Counted from the first letter of the stretch, positions 37,287 through 46,624 are shown. The stretch: 64,000 bases of DNA from Pseudoalteromonas luteoviolacea S2607 (GCF_001625575.1 NZ_AUXV01000056.1:1-64000); one strand, 5' to 3'. The notes: generated from the sequence alone by a model not told the origin. Made by a program: numbers and translations.

Positions 37287-38279
37287 TTACGAACCCGACT
37301 GACTAGAATTGTTGGCTTCAGTACTCCGAACATCAAGGTACACTATACTATCTGCGACTTTGACTTTCGAAGGTAAGAACGATTTTAAAGTACCATCTTT
37401 TAAGCGAACTATAAAATCTCCTAGCCGACCGTCTGGAGAAATTTTAATATCTTCCAAAATATCTCCTCGCACATTTTGGTTTATAGCTACTTTAAGTCCT
37501 AATATGCCCTTAACTGATAAGGAATTATCAATAAAATTGACGTTATGAATATTAACATGAAATGAGCTTAATTGCGTTTCCCTTTTAGCCCCAAGCGCCC
37601 AGAGAAAATCATTTTTTTTATTTGAGTAGACAAGATCACTTTTTAACTCAATGGATGAAAAAGGCTCAGTTGGAAGGGGAATTGTCTGGCTAATTCTGCC
37701 AGCACTAATCAATAATTTATCTGCGCTAATAGGTAGAAGCAGCTCTTGTGTTAACGATTTAGCAGGGAATCTCCCAATTGATTTTGTGCTTCCGTCCGCA
37801 AGTATTGCAGTGACTGAGTACGAGGTAGTCTTCGCATCCCATTCAGATCCTGAAACGACTTTATTTTTGAGGCGTAACAATGGCTCAACTGGTTCTTGTT
37901 CCAAAAATTCAGTCTCTCTTGGGGCTTTTAAATCTTGAGCGTAAGCACTTGAAATAAATGGAACCCCATTGAACCAAGACACATTTGTGTTGGCCTCTTG
38001 CACTCCCGCAACTATATTTGTGATTATTCCTGGAGCACATACTCCTATAATGAATGCTTGTCTAACATTTGTTTCAGAAAATGCATAAGCTAAGATAACA
38101 CCGATAACAAAAAAGAGTCCTAATCCAAAAAACAGACCGGGTTCTGGAAGAGGTGTCATAGGATCTGTAACATAAGTACTCGCAAGTCTAGACATTGTAG
38201 GAATCATGCCACCAACACCAGCTAAAAGTAGGCAATTAAGAGGAGTCCCTGTAGGTTTCTCTTTTGTAGATGTATTCAC
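37287..38279 (-). CDS. Membrane protein with periplasmic or cytoplasmic beta domain, unknown
   Basis: 330 residues started at the GTG at 38279, because AAAGGAGG lies 5 nt upstream; a TTG eight codons earlier is less likely. Three hydrophobic helices (about 15-30, 48-68, 75-98) are followed by a soluble region of about 220 residues with repeated VTAILADGSTKSIGRFP-like strands. No family recognised. It starts next to the palindrome pair and is divergent from lysozyme; the equivalent position in remnant I holds the cassettes. Confidence 0.65.
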   Translation of the reverse strand: MNTSTKEKPTGTPLNCLLLAGVGGMIPTMSRLASTYVTDPMTPLPEPGLFFGLGLFFVIGVILAYAFSETNVRQAFIIGVCAPGIITNIVAGVQEANTNVSWFNGVPFISSAYAQDLKAPRETEFLEQEPVEPLLRLKNKVVSGSEWDAKTTSYSVTAILADGSTKSIGRFPAKSLTQELLLPISADKLLISAGRISQTIPLPTEPFSSIELKSDLVYSNKKNDFLWALGAKRETQLSSFHVNIHNVNFIDNSLSVKGILGLKVAINQNVRGDILEDIKISPDGRLGDFIVRLKDGTLKSFLPSKVKVADSIVYLDVRSTEANNSSQSGS

Positions 38280-38311
38280 GATATCCTCCTTTGAAGCGAA
38301 CAATTTAATAT

Positions 38312-38433
38312 CGACCCAATGGGTCGTTTATCTAATTGGCCCAGTTTTAACATAAATAATAACACCTTGCTACATGTCATTAATTTATGGTCGTGGTGTT
38401 TTAGCAAACATATAAAGACGAACCATTTGGTCG
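38312..38433. promoter_or_regulatory. Paired operator-like palindromes upstream of lysozyme
   Basis: CGACCCAATGGGTCG at 38312-38326 (perfect) and CGAACCATTTGGTCG at 38419-38433 (imperfect), 107 bp start to start. They lie in the 353-bp divergent region between the membrane protein gene and lysozyme, the place of the late promoter in Mu-like phages. Consensus of the four copies: CGAYCCAWTKGGTCG with some mismatch. Confidence 0.6.
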
Positions 38434-38632
38434 TTTCCATCACTACAGAGGTAAGTTGCTAGTTAAGGAGCTGTAAAGCAACGTTCTCAAAAAACGAGGG
38501 TTGCAGCTACCAAATTTTTACTTTAGCCTAATATATCGGCTTTACCTCAAAGCCACGTAAAACATTTTACACCTAATTATCCACTCATAATTTGCCAGAC
38601 TAGCCATGTGATCAACCACATGTGGAAATGGC

Positions 38633-39049
38633 ATGGAAAAACTAAAACAACAACTCATTGGCCATGAAGGATACGAGCATAAAGTGTATGTTTGCCCAGG
38701 TGGCTACCAGTCGATAGGCGTTGGCAGAAACCTTGAAAATAGAGGCCTGACTGACGAAGAAATTCATTACCTGCTTAATAACGATATTGCTTATTTTACT
38801 GCCCAAGTCGAAAAGCATATAGATACCTCAAAATGTAACCCTGCACGCAAAGCTGTTTTGATAAACATGGCCTTTAACCTTGGCATTCATGGCTTGTTAG
38901 CTTTTAAAAAAACCATAGCAGCTGTAGAGCGAGGTAATTGGGATAAAGCGGCTATTGAAATGTTCGATAGCCGCTGGGCTGTGCAAGTAGGCGAGAGAGC
39001 TAACCAGTTAACCGAGCAGATGAAGACTGGGGAATGGTATGACGCCTGA
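38633..39049 (+). CDS. Phage endolysin (GH24 lysozyme)
   Basis: 138 residues, normal for the family. It cleaves peptidoglycan to release progeny. The N-terminal catalytic segment has Glu12 in GHEGYE, then Cys21 and Ser27 (VCPGGYQSIGVGR) at the spacing of the T4-type E-D-T triad, so Asp is replaced by Cys and Thr by Ser. The Cys variant is compatible with activity in T4-type lysozymes. The C-terminal lobe (FNLGIHGLLAFKKTIAA, W) is typical. No signal peptide, so a holin is needed; the next gene overlaps by 11 bp. Confidence 0.93.
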   Translation: MEKLKQQLIGHEGYEHKVYVCPGGYQSIGVGRNLENRGLTDEEIHYLLNNDIAYFTAQVEKHIDTSKCNPARKAVLINMAFNLGIHGLLAFKKTIAAVERGNWDKAAIEMFDSRWAVQVGERANQLTEQMKTGEWYDA

Positions 39050-39290
39050 ACAAGAGAATCAGCTGTTTCAGTCTATCGGCCAGATTCAAGCCACCCAAAC
39101 ATCTATTTTGAATGAAGTCAGGCAGATAAAAACAGACCTCAATGCCCGCGTTGATAAGCTCGAAACACGTGTTGAGAAAATCGAAGACAAGGTAACACAC
39201 AACCGAATTAAAATTGCATCGATGGGTGGTGGCGCTGGGTTAGTCGTAGCCATAGCTGCTGAAGCGTTAAAACTGGGCGGGGGCTCTTGA
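39039..39290 (+). CDS. Holin-like or spanin-like small phage protein
   Basis: 83 residues: a long coiled coil (about 10-58, LNEVRQIKTDLNARVDKLET) then one membrane helix (about 62-78, GGGAGLVVAIAAEALKL). This layout is like XhlA-type lysis proteins. Its place right after lysozyme and overlap on both sides (11 bp, then TGATG) support a lysis role. Confidence 0.65.
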   Translation: MTPEQENQLFQSIGQIQATQTSILNEVRQIKTDLNARVDKLETRVEKIEDKVTHNRIKIASMGGGAGLVVAIAAEALKLGGGS

Positions 39291-39790
39291 TGGCACACCC
39301 AGAAGATAAAAAAAATGCGGTTAGACACAGCTATGTGAATGAGCTTTTAGCTTTATCGGTTGCGGCGATTAAACACACCGTTGCAGACAGCACTGCGAGA
39401 CGCTGGAAAAGTGATGCTAAAGCGGCGGGTGATGACTGGGATTTAGCCCGTGCGGCTGCACGCAAAGCAACGGGTCCTGCAGGTGAATTTACCCAAGACT
39501 TTATTGAAGAGTTTACCATTCAAACCAATGCCACCTTTGAGCTAATCAAACAAGACGAAGGGCTATCAATTGATGGCCGTATTAAAGCCCTTAATCAACT
39601 CAGTGATACATATTCAAAAATCATGAAGCTCAGCGGCGGTAATAAGTCTATTGAAAAGCGTGCTGTTGCCGCCGATGTGCTTAAGAAACTCGCAAGCTTT
39701 GTATCTAAATATCACCCTGATTACGCGCAGCAATTAGTCGAGATATTAACCGCGTTTGGTCCTCAACTTAGTAGCATGTTGGACGACTAA
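39290..39790 (+). CDS. DUF1804 protein, small terminase candidate
   Basis: 166 residues started at ATG 39290, which overlaps the previous stop as TGATG; the TTG one codon earlier is not needed. The text SVAAIKHTVADSTARRWKSDAKAAGDDWDLARAAAR with a helix-turn-helix start is characteristic of DUF1804 in Mu-like phages, which sits before the large terminase and is thought to be the DNA-recognition subunit. The stop overlaps the next start (TAATG). Confidence 0.88.
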   Translation: MAHPEDKKNAVRHSYVNELLALSVAAIKHTVADSTARRWKSDAKAAGDDWDLARAAARKATGPAGEFTQDFIEEFTIQTNATFELIKQDEGLSIDGRIKALNQLSDTYSKIMKLSGGNKSIEKRAVAADVLKKLASFVSKYHPDYAQQLVEILTAFGPQLSSMLDD

Positions 39791-41532
39791 TGGCTGATAT
39801 TAGCAACAAAGAGTTTTTAGAAGAACTAGAGCAGATTACGGCTGCGCTACGAATAGATATTGAAGCTAAGCAACGCGATATTGACCCAAGCCCAGAAGCG
39901 ATTTTAGAGCGAAGACAACGTGTACTAGGCGGTGATTTTGAGTTCTTTGTTTATACATATTTTCCTCATCATATGTGGCTAGATGAAGGTCAAAAGCCTA
40001 GTGAGTTCCAGCAGTATTTTATGGACTGGTTTCCCAAGGCCATAGACTTAAACAACTATTGGAAGCATTGGTTTGTTGCCCCGCGTGGTGAAGGTAAATC
40101 AACTTTAGCTGTAAAAATCGCGCCCGTATATATAGCGGTTTTAGCGCTACTACAGGATGAAGCCGTATGCGAAGAACTGGGCCTGACAAAGCCCAATATT
40201 TACATCGACTTTGTCATTCTATTTGGTGCTGAAGCAAAGATGCCCGCCAAGACACTAGAAGTGGTTAAAACTGAGCTACTGAATAATGGCAACCTTATGT
40301 TGGACTTTCCCGAAGTCTGCGCCAAGTCGCCACTCTGGAAAATTGGTGAGTTTGCAACCCTCCAAGGTGTGCGTTTTGAAAGCCGTGGGTCTGAACAATC
40401 CGTTCGAGGCGCATTCCACGGTGCAAGCCGTCCTAAGTTACTTTTGTCTGATGACATCATCACCGATAAAGAGGCTAAATCAGCAACCGAAAGGGACAAT
40501 CGCTGGACATTTTTAGAAGCTGCGGTGCAATACCTAGGCCCGCCAGGTAAAGGGGTTAAGTTTCTTGGTGTAAACACCGTACTAAACAATGACGACCCAA
40601 TATCCAGAGCTGAGCACGCCGCAGGTCATATAGTGCACCGCTTTAAAGCTATTTCGCAGCTACCAGAAAATATGGAGCTTTGGGAGCAATGCCGAGAGCT
40701 AATGCTGTACAAAGACAAACAGTTTGAGAAGCAAGCAGCGAGTAAAGGAAAAGCGGTCGCCCTAGAAGAAAAGCCAAGCTTTAAGTTTTGGATTAAGAAC
40801 AAAAAGCGCATGTCAAAAGGCGCAAAAACCAGTTGGCCGAGTGTGCGGAGTTTGTATGATTTGATGGCTATGCGAGCCTCAAACAAACGAGAGTTTAACC
40901 GTGAGATGCAAGGTATTGCCAAGTCAGACGAAGAGCAGATCTTTTATCGGTTTGAGACTTGGATTAACCGCTTAAATCTATGGACACCCTATGGCGCATG
41001 TGACCCAAGCATGGGCAAAACGGCCAGCGCCGACCCAAGTGCTTTGCTTGTAGGTTTTTGGGCCAAAGAGTTAGGTCAATTACACCTTGAATATGAAAGC
41101 CGCAAGGTACGCGGCCCAAGCCGCCTTTTGAAAGATTTGATTAAGCTGCAGCTTGAATACAACTGTTTAGTGTGGGGCTTTGAAAACAATAACGCCTTTG
41201 ACTTTATGCGCCAAACCTACATCAAAGACGCATTAGACCAAGGCGTAGCACTACCGCTTAGAGGTATTACGGCCACCGTGCCACAGGAAGAACGCATCGA
41301 GGGCTTAGAGCCTTTTGTGATCAATGAACCTGCTCAAATACTTTTTCATACCCGTCGAAGTCGATTACTTATGGATGAGTTAGAAAACTGGCCCGAGAAA
41401 CAGAGCAACCACCATTACGATTTAAGCTGTGCACTCACATTGTTATGGATGATTGCGAGCACCGGCGCGGGTGGTATTCCCAAGGTAAGAAGCAAAAAAG
41501 TGACCAAATCAATAGGGGGCTATCATGTCTAA
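39790..41532 (+). CDS. Terminase large subunit (Mu gp28 type)
   Basis: 580 residues. ATPase motifs: Walker A-like APRGEGKST (residues 97-105) and Walker B in LLLSDDII (about 216-223). The C-terminal nuclease begins with YGACDPSMGK, followed by acidic residues in WGFENNNAFD. It powers DNA packaging into the capsid and cuts the headful. Preceded by the small subunit and overlapping the portal gene by 8 bp. Confidence 0.95.
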   Translation: MADISNKEFLEELEQITAALRIDIEAKQRDIDPSPEAILERRQRVLGGDFEFFVYTYFPHHMWLDEGQKPSEFQQYFMDWFPKAIDLNNYWKHWFVAPRGEGKSTLAVKIAPVYIAVLALLQDEAVCEELGLTKPNIYIDFVILFGAEAKMPAKTLEVVKTELLNNGNLMLDFPEVCAKSPLWKIGEFATLQGVRFESRGSEQSVRGAFHGASRPKLLLSDDIITDKEAKSATERDNRWTFLEAAVQYLGPPGKGVKFLGVNTVLNNDDPISRAEHAAGHIVHRFKAISQLPENMELWEQCRELMLYKDKQFEKQAASKGKAVALEEKPSFKFWIKNKKRMSKGAKTSWPSVRSLYDLMAMRASNKREFNREMQGIAKSDEEQIFYRFETWINRLNLWTPYGACDPSMGKTASADPSALLVGFWAKELGQLHLEYESRKVRGPSRLLKDLIKLQLEYNCLVWGFENNNAFDFMRQTYIKDALDQGVALPLRGITATVPQEERIEGLEPFVINEPAQILFHTRRSRLLMDELENWPEKQSNHHYDLSCALTLLWMIASTGAGGIPKVRSKKVTKSIGGYHV

Positions 41533-42997
41533 ACCCCACCTTTCATACAAAGGATATCGCGCACTACAAAAAGCCTTCAGCATGAGCAAAACAGACCCAG
41601 CTTTATGGGCCATGATGCGTGAACTACCTAATCCAGATCCTATACTGCGCAAGGCTGGTAAAAGCTCGCTAATATATGACGAGATTGCTCGTGATGCTCA
41701 TGTAATTGGCGAACTGCGCAGTTTGCGCTCTGGTATGTTCGCATTTAATGCGGAACTTGTGCCAGGCGGTGATGATAGCGCTAGCATGAAAAGCTTTGAG
41801 AATGCAAAAAGTTTGACGGCCGCAAACCCTGCTAAAAATACACAGTGGATGGACATCGATTGGCACAACTACAGCGCGATTTTACATGGCTTTGCGGTCA
41901 CGCATTTAGGCAAGTTTGAGAAAAGCGACAATGCCTGGATACCTAGTACGATTGAGCAATGGCCAGCGGGGCGCTTTGCTTTTAATTCAGATCACGAGCT
42001 CCTAGTTAAAACCCGCGAAAACCCCGAAGGCGAACCCATAAATGAAGACCGCTGGACATGTGTTAGGCATATGCCAGAGGCCAAAAACCCATATGGTATT
42101 GCGCTTTTAAGTAGCTGCTTTTGGCCTTGGATGTTTAAGCACGGTGGCTTTAAGTTTTTTGTACAGTTGTGTGAGCGCTTTGGTGTGCCTTTTCCCGTTG
42201 GGAAATATCCCATAGGCACACAAGACGATAAAATTGGTGAGCTGCTGGAAGGCTTAGCGAAGTTAATAACAGAAGGTATTGCCGTCATACCTGATGATTC
42301 GAGTTTAGACATTATCGAAAGCAAAATGTCAGGTGAGCCAGTCCAGTTGCAGCTAATCAATTTATGTAACTCAGAAATGAGTAAAGCGCTGACTTCTCAA
42401 ACGCTCGCTACAGAGCAAAAAGCCGGTGCCCGTGCAGCCAGTGAGACACACGCTAAACGTGCGGGTGAAAATCAACGCGCTGATAGGGCACTTGTATCTG
42501 GCTATCGAAATCAACTACTCGAAACCATCCATAGAGTGAATTTTGATGGCGGCGAGCCGCCCAAATATGTCTGGCGAGACAAAAAAGAAATCAACCTTGA
42601 AACGGTTAATGTCATTCGTGAATCAGCCAAAATGGTGCCTGTTTCCAAGGACTACGTTTACAAGACTTTGGGCATTCCAAAACCTCAAAAAGGCGAAGAA
42701 CTGTTAGAAATAACAGACGATGGGCAAGGCATCGCCAGCGCACCAAAACAGGACTTTTCGAGTGATAAACAGGGCGCTGACATCTCTGTTTTTGACGAGT
42801 TTGACCAGGCAACTGATGCCGAAATAAAGCAGATTTTTGAGTTTGCAAAACAAGCAAACAACCTCGACGAACTGAAACAAAACATCCTCAATGAGTTCCC
42901 AAATATATCTAATTCAGCCTTAGCAGAAGTCGCCACAAAGGCCCTTGAATTGGAGGTTTTACAAGGAATGAATGAGGCAAATCAACAGGAGATTTAA
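41525..42997 (+). CDS. Portal protein (DUF935, Mu gp29 type)
   Basis: 490 residues. DUF935 marks: DPALWAMMRELPNPDPILRKAG near the start, then RHMPEAKNPYGIALLSSCFWPWMFKHGGFK and FVQLCERFGVPFPVGKYP. The C-terminal 100 residues are acidic and helical. It forms the dodecameric DNA channel at one vertex of the head. In the late operon between the terminase and DUF3164. Confidence 0.94.
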   Translation: MSKPHLSYKGYRALQKAFSMSKTDPALWAMMRELPNPDPILRKAGKSSLIYDEIARDAHVIGELRSLRSGMFAFNAELVPGGDDSASMKSFENAKSLTAANPAKNTQWMDIDWHNYSAILHGFAVTHLGKFEKSDNAWIPSTIEQWPAGRFAFNSDHELLVKTRENPEGEPINEDRWTCVRHMPEAKNPYGIALLSSCFWPWMFKHGGFKFFVQLCERFGVPFPVGKYPIGTQDDKIGELLEGLAKLITEGIAVIPDDSSLDIIESKMSGEPVQLQLINLCNSEMSKALTSQTLATEQKAGARAASETHAKRAGENQRADRALVSGYRNQLLETIHRVNFDGGEPPKYVWRDKKEINLETVNVIRESAKMVPVSKDYVYKTLGIPKPQKGEELLEITDDGQGIASAPKQDFSSDKQGADISVFDEFDQATDAEIKQIFEFAKQANNLDELKQNILNEFPNISNSALAEVATKALELEVLQGMNEANQQEI

Positions 42998-43000
42998 CCT

Positions 43001-43615
43001 ATGAATGCGATACCCGAAGGCTTTTTAAAAGATGGTAAAGGCAATTTAGTTGCACTCGCGAACGTGAAGCAAACTGACCTGATAAAAGACGAATTTGTCA
43101 AAAAAGCCATTGAACTTGCAGAAAAACAGCAACAGGAGCTTGCCGATTTTAAGCACCAACAAATGGAAGAAGCAGACGACTTTTTAGAGCTGCTAGCACA
43201 AGAGCATGGTGTAAATTTAGGGGGTAAAAAAGGCAATTTAACACTGCGTTCTTTTGACCATTCGTTGTCTGTGAAAATACAAATTCAGGAGCGAATTGAA
43301 CTGGGTCCTGAGCTACAAATCGCCAAAGAAATGATAGATAAATGCATCAGTGATTGGACCGAAGGTGGCAATCAAAACATCAAAGCCATCGTCAATAAAG
43401 TGTTCTCTACTGACAAGCAAGGTACCATCAATCCGCAGCGTATTTTGGGTTTACGTAAGTTAGAAATCCAAGACGAATCCGGTAAATGGCAAAAAGCGAT
43501 GGACATCATTGCCGAGTCTGTAACCACCATAGATAGCAGTCGATTTATCCGGTTTTATAAGCGAGATGAGCAGGGCGCTGATCAAGCAATCTCTCTAGAT
43601 ATAGCTAAACTCTGA
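43001..43615 (+). CDS. DUF3164 protein
   Basis: 204 residues matching the DUF3164 family of Mu-like phages: an N-terminal PEGFLKDGKGNLVALANVK, a helical middle, then SVKIQIQERIELGPELQIAKEMID and the C-terminal RFIRFYKRDEQG. The function is not known; the family usually lies among early, DNA-related genes, so finding it between portal and MuF is unusual. Good ribosome binding site. Confidence 0.85.
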   Translation: MNAIPEGFLKDGKGNLVALANVKQTDLIKDEFVKKAIELAEKQQQELADFKHQQMEEADDFLELLAQEHGVNLGGKKGNLTLRSFDHSLSVKIQIQERIELGPELQIAKEMIDKCISDWTEGGNQNIKAIVNKVFSTDKQGTINPQRILGLRKLEIQDESGKWQKAMDIIAESVTTIDSSRFIRFYKRDEQGADQAISLDIAKL

Positions 43616-43616
43616 T

Positions 43617-44759
43617 ATGTCCGATATCCCTTCCCAGTATGGCCAACTCGTAAAGTTCGACGAGGCCATTTCAAATCTAAAATCAAAAGTTCAAATACCC
43701 ACGGAGTCTTACAAAGACTTACTTGGCCACATACATGCCCGCGCATTTACCGTTGCCGGAGCAACCAAAGCGGAATTGTTAAACGACTTATATAAAGCTG
43801 TACTTGCTGCGAATGAAAATGGTGAGACGATCACTGACTTCAGAGCGCGCTTTGATAAAGCGGTTTCAAAACATGGTTGGTCTTACAATGGAAAACGTGG
43901 TTGGCGTACGCAGGTAATTTATCAAAACAATAAAAATACAGCGCGGGCAGCTGGCCGATGGCAACAGCAAGAACGAGTAAAACATCGTAGGCCATATCTT
44001 TTATATTTAACTGCAGGTGACTCGCGAGTAAGACCGCAACATAGCGCGTGGAACTACATACTTTTACCAATTGAACATAATTTCTGGCACACGCATTATC
44101 CGCCCAATGGCTGGAACTGCAGGTGTAAAGTCGTGAGCTTGAGTAATGCCGACATTAAACGTATGGGTTTAACAATTACACCAGATTCAGCGCTTAAGAA
44201 TTATCAAAAACCATTTACCGAAGTTGACCCAACAACAGGTGAAGAACTGGAGCGATTGCCAGGCATTGATCTCGGTTGGGATTACAATCCAGGTCTTGCA
44301 TGGTTGGGTGCAGACAAAGCAACAGGCCAGATGTTAGCGAAACTCGATCACCAAATTAGAAAAGTTGCCACACCGATTTTTAATAACACCATTAATGAAG
44401 GACAAAGTTATTTTAAATCTCAAGTTGCGACGATTGCGGCTAAACAGTCACTTGGTAAACCAGAGTCTGGAACAAAATTGACGCTAGGGCACTTGCATCC
44501 AAATTTATTTAAAACCGTTTTGGATATCGCGCCCCAAACTAAAAGCACTTTGGTTGTCATCGATGAAGCCATGATAAAAACGGCGATTCAATTAATCGAG
44601 TTTGAACAAACTACACAGTTAATGAAGCTAATCCAAACACAAGCCGAATCCACATTTAACCACAGTGTTTTGCTGTATGTGGTAAACGGAATTCTTATCA
44701 CCATTGAGATTGGCCCAGATATGAATCGAGTTGTCGCAGTTAAACAAGTTGATGTTTAA
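43617..44759 (+). CDS. MuF-type head morphogenesis protein
   Basis: 380 residues. The central domain (about 95-185) is the phage Mu F-like fold: LYLTAGDSRVRPQHSAWNYI followed by FWHTHYPPNGWNCRCKVV. It is a minor head protein linked to the portal. The C-terminal 120 residues, ending VVNGILITIEIGPDMNRVVA, form an extra domain; MuF proteins often carry variable C-terminal nuclease-like toxin tips, but no catalytic set is evident here. A related tail text appears in the small ORF at 44947. Confidence 0.92.
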   Translation: MSDIPSQYGQLVKFDEAISNLKSKVQIPTESYKDLLGHIHARAFTVAGATKAELLNDLYKAVLAANENGETITDFRARFDKAVSKHGWSYNGKRGWRTQVIYQNNKNTARAAGRWQQQERVKHRRPYLLYLTAGDSRVRPQHSAWNYILLPIEHNFWHTHYPPNGWNCRCKVVSLSNADIKRMGLTITPDSALKNYQKPFTEVDPTTGEELERLPGIDLGWDYNPGLAWLGADKATGQMLAKLDHQIRKVATPIFNNTINEGQSYFKSQVATIAAKQSLGKPESGTKLTLGHLHPNLFKTVLDIAPQTKSTLVVIDEAMIKTAIQLIEFEQTTQLMKLIQTQAESTFNHSVLLYVVNGILITIEIGPDMNRVVAVKQVDV

Positions 44760-44946
44760 AGCGTATTTAAAGTCAGTTTAAAGGGCGTTTAAACGTTTTT
44801 AAAAATGGCGATTATTAGTTTAATTCTAAACGTATTGTGAGCAGGAATGAGCGCAGAATGATATGGAATGAGCGGGTTTTGTCTAAAAACAAATGTATTT
44901 TTGGTTTTTGGGATTTTGGCTCGAAAATTTATGAGGTCCAGTATTT

Positions 44947-45111
44947 ATGGGGCTTTCAGAGGAATCGAAAGTTGAATTTCGTAGTTTGGTTAATTCTAGA
45001 AATGAACGACCCCTTACACTAACCATTGAGGTTGCTCCAGATATGAATCGAGTTGTTGTAACGCGCGTTTTGAAACTGGATAAAAAGACATATGAAATTG
45101 GACACATTTAA
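44947..45111 (+). CDS. Small ORF related to the MuF C-terminus
   Basis: 54 codons, ATG with GAGGT 10 nt upstream. The segment LTIEVAPDMNRVVVTRVLKL is clearly related to ITIEIGPDMNRVVAVKQVDV at the end of MuF, and the DNA is similar too. It may be a displaced spare C-terminal tip or the leftover of a duplication. Confidence 0.5.
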   Translation: MGLSEESKVEFRSLVNSRNERPLTLTIEVAPDMNRVVVTRVLKLDKKTYEIGHI

Positions 45112-45323
45112 TTATTTGCTGTGTCTCTTCAGATATGAAGGATTGAGAATATAAGTATGAACATTTGATAACCTTAGGCTTGCGATCTCTTAGTACAATT
45201 TTACAAGCCCTATCTAATAATTCCTTTTCGACTCCCTTTGTTTAATTATCTATATACTGCTTTCTTGCATTAGATTACCCATACTTTTACACTACTCAAA
45301 ACAAAATCTATACTAAAAAAGGA

Positions 45324-46460
45324 ATGCCATTGATTTACTCATGTCAAAGTTGTAGCAGAACTACATTTCATACGCAATGCTGGCACTGTATCGCTGCGAA
45401 TGAAGATGAAAGCCCTCAAGAATTAGTACCGTTAAACGCTTCATTTTACAGCGATTTTCACTATGAGTCTAAAGGCTTCGTTAAGGACCTATTTGCGAAG
45501 AAAAAAGAGCAAGCGGGGCTTGATGATCTGCTTAAGAGGGTTCTAAAAAAGTACAATCAGCTACGAGAGCCGTATTTTTGTAACTTTGCTTATCTAATGC
45601 TCAGTGAGAATAAGTTAAATAACGAATGCGAACGTGAGCAGTCTAGTGACAAGATTTACTCACAGGTAGAACTATTCCAAGAAGTACTAGTTAGAAAAGG
45701 TTTTAGTGAACTAAATACGAAACCAGAGTTACTTTATAAACTCTTAGATACAACCCTTTTTCACTCGCGATATCTAAGCTTCAAAAAAGAAATAGAAAGA
45801 CACTTAAAACCCGATTTAACTAGTACGATGTATTCTTGGATTGAAGAGACTGGCACCGATTTTAGGAATAACATGTGCCTGTTTTTATATACATTATGGG
45901 AAAGTAAAGTTTCTTACAAAGAGCTAGACTTTAATGATCGCGCAGAGAAAGATCGAAACCAACAGCTAGTTGAAATCGACACTTTTAGTAAGTTGATTAA
46001 GAAAGCTGAAAATATATTTAAGGATATTTTGGTTAGCAGGTTAGATGTAAAACTTTCTAACTTTGATTCTTCTAGTTTCGTGACGGTCCATTCACTAGAT
46101 GCGATGAATGGCTTTGAGTTTGAGGAATTTCTAGCAAAACTCTTCATTGCGCTAGGCTATGACGTAACAGAAACTAAAAAAACAGGAGATCAAGGAGCGG
46201 ACCTGTTTGTGGAGAAGTTTGGGAGGAAGGTAGTTATTCAAGCTAAAAACTATTCTGGAAATGTTGGTAATTCGGCTGTACAACAAGCATTATCAGCTAA
46301 AACCTTTTACAATTGTGACGATGCAATGGTTGTTACTAACTCATATTTTACTCATTCGGCAAATGAACTTGCTTCTGCCTCAGCCATAAAGCTAGTAGAT
46401 CGTTCTGAGCTAATGAATTATCTAGATGACTATAATCAATATTTGATCGAGGCACTTTAA
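45324..46460 (+). CDS. Mrr-type restriction endonuclease-like protein
   Basis: 378 residues. The N-terminus has two Cys pairs (CQSCSRTTFHTQCWHC), a likely zinc ribbon. A helical middle region follows. The C-terminal Mrr_cat domain (about 255-375) has FEEFLAKLFIALGYDVTETK, then the nuclease motif DQGADLFV with QAKNY (D-xn-QxK). Mrr proteins cut modified or foreign DNA. AT-rich and separated from the head operon by 560 bp, so it looks like phage cargo. An in-frame TTG at 45330 is better placed for the AAAAAGGA site. Confidence 0.85.
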   Translation: MPLIYSCQSCSRTTFHTQCWHCIAANEDESPQELVPLNASFYSDFHYESKGFVKDLFAKKKEQAGLDDLLKRVLKKYNQLREPYFCNFAYLMLSENKLNNECEREQSSDKIYSQVELFQEVLVRKGFSELNTKPELLYKLLDTTLFHSRYLSFKKEIERHLKPDLTSTMYSWIEETGTDFRNNMCLFLYTLWESKVSYKELDFNDRAEKDRNQQLVEIDTFSKLIKKAENIFKDILVSRLDVKLSNFDSSSFVTVHSLDAMNGFEFEEFLAKLFIALGYDVTETKKTGDQGADLFVEKFGRKVVIQAKNYSGNVGNSAVQQALSAKTFYNCDDAMVVTNSYFTHSANELASASAIKLVDRSELMNYLDDYNQYLIEAL

Positions 46461-46624
46461 AATGCTCTTTGATAAGATGAAATCATCTAAATTCTCCTGA
46501 AAAGTATTGAGTTATGCATAATACTGCATAACTCCTACAGCGAACGTCCCTATAGCTGAAACCTAACCTCTTCGTGAATAAAATCAATGTCTCTATTGCA
46601 AATTCTGCCCATATAAGCTCATTT

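Noticed and set aside
45112..45323. Promoter or RNA gene before the Mrr-like nuclease
   Set aside because: AT-rich sequence without a recognisable promoter pair or stable structure.
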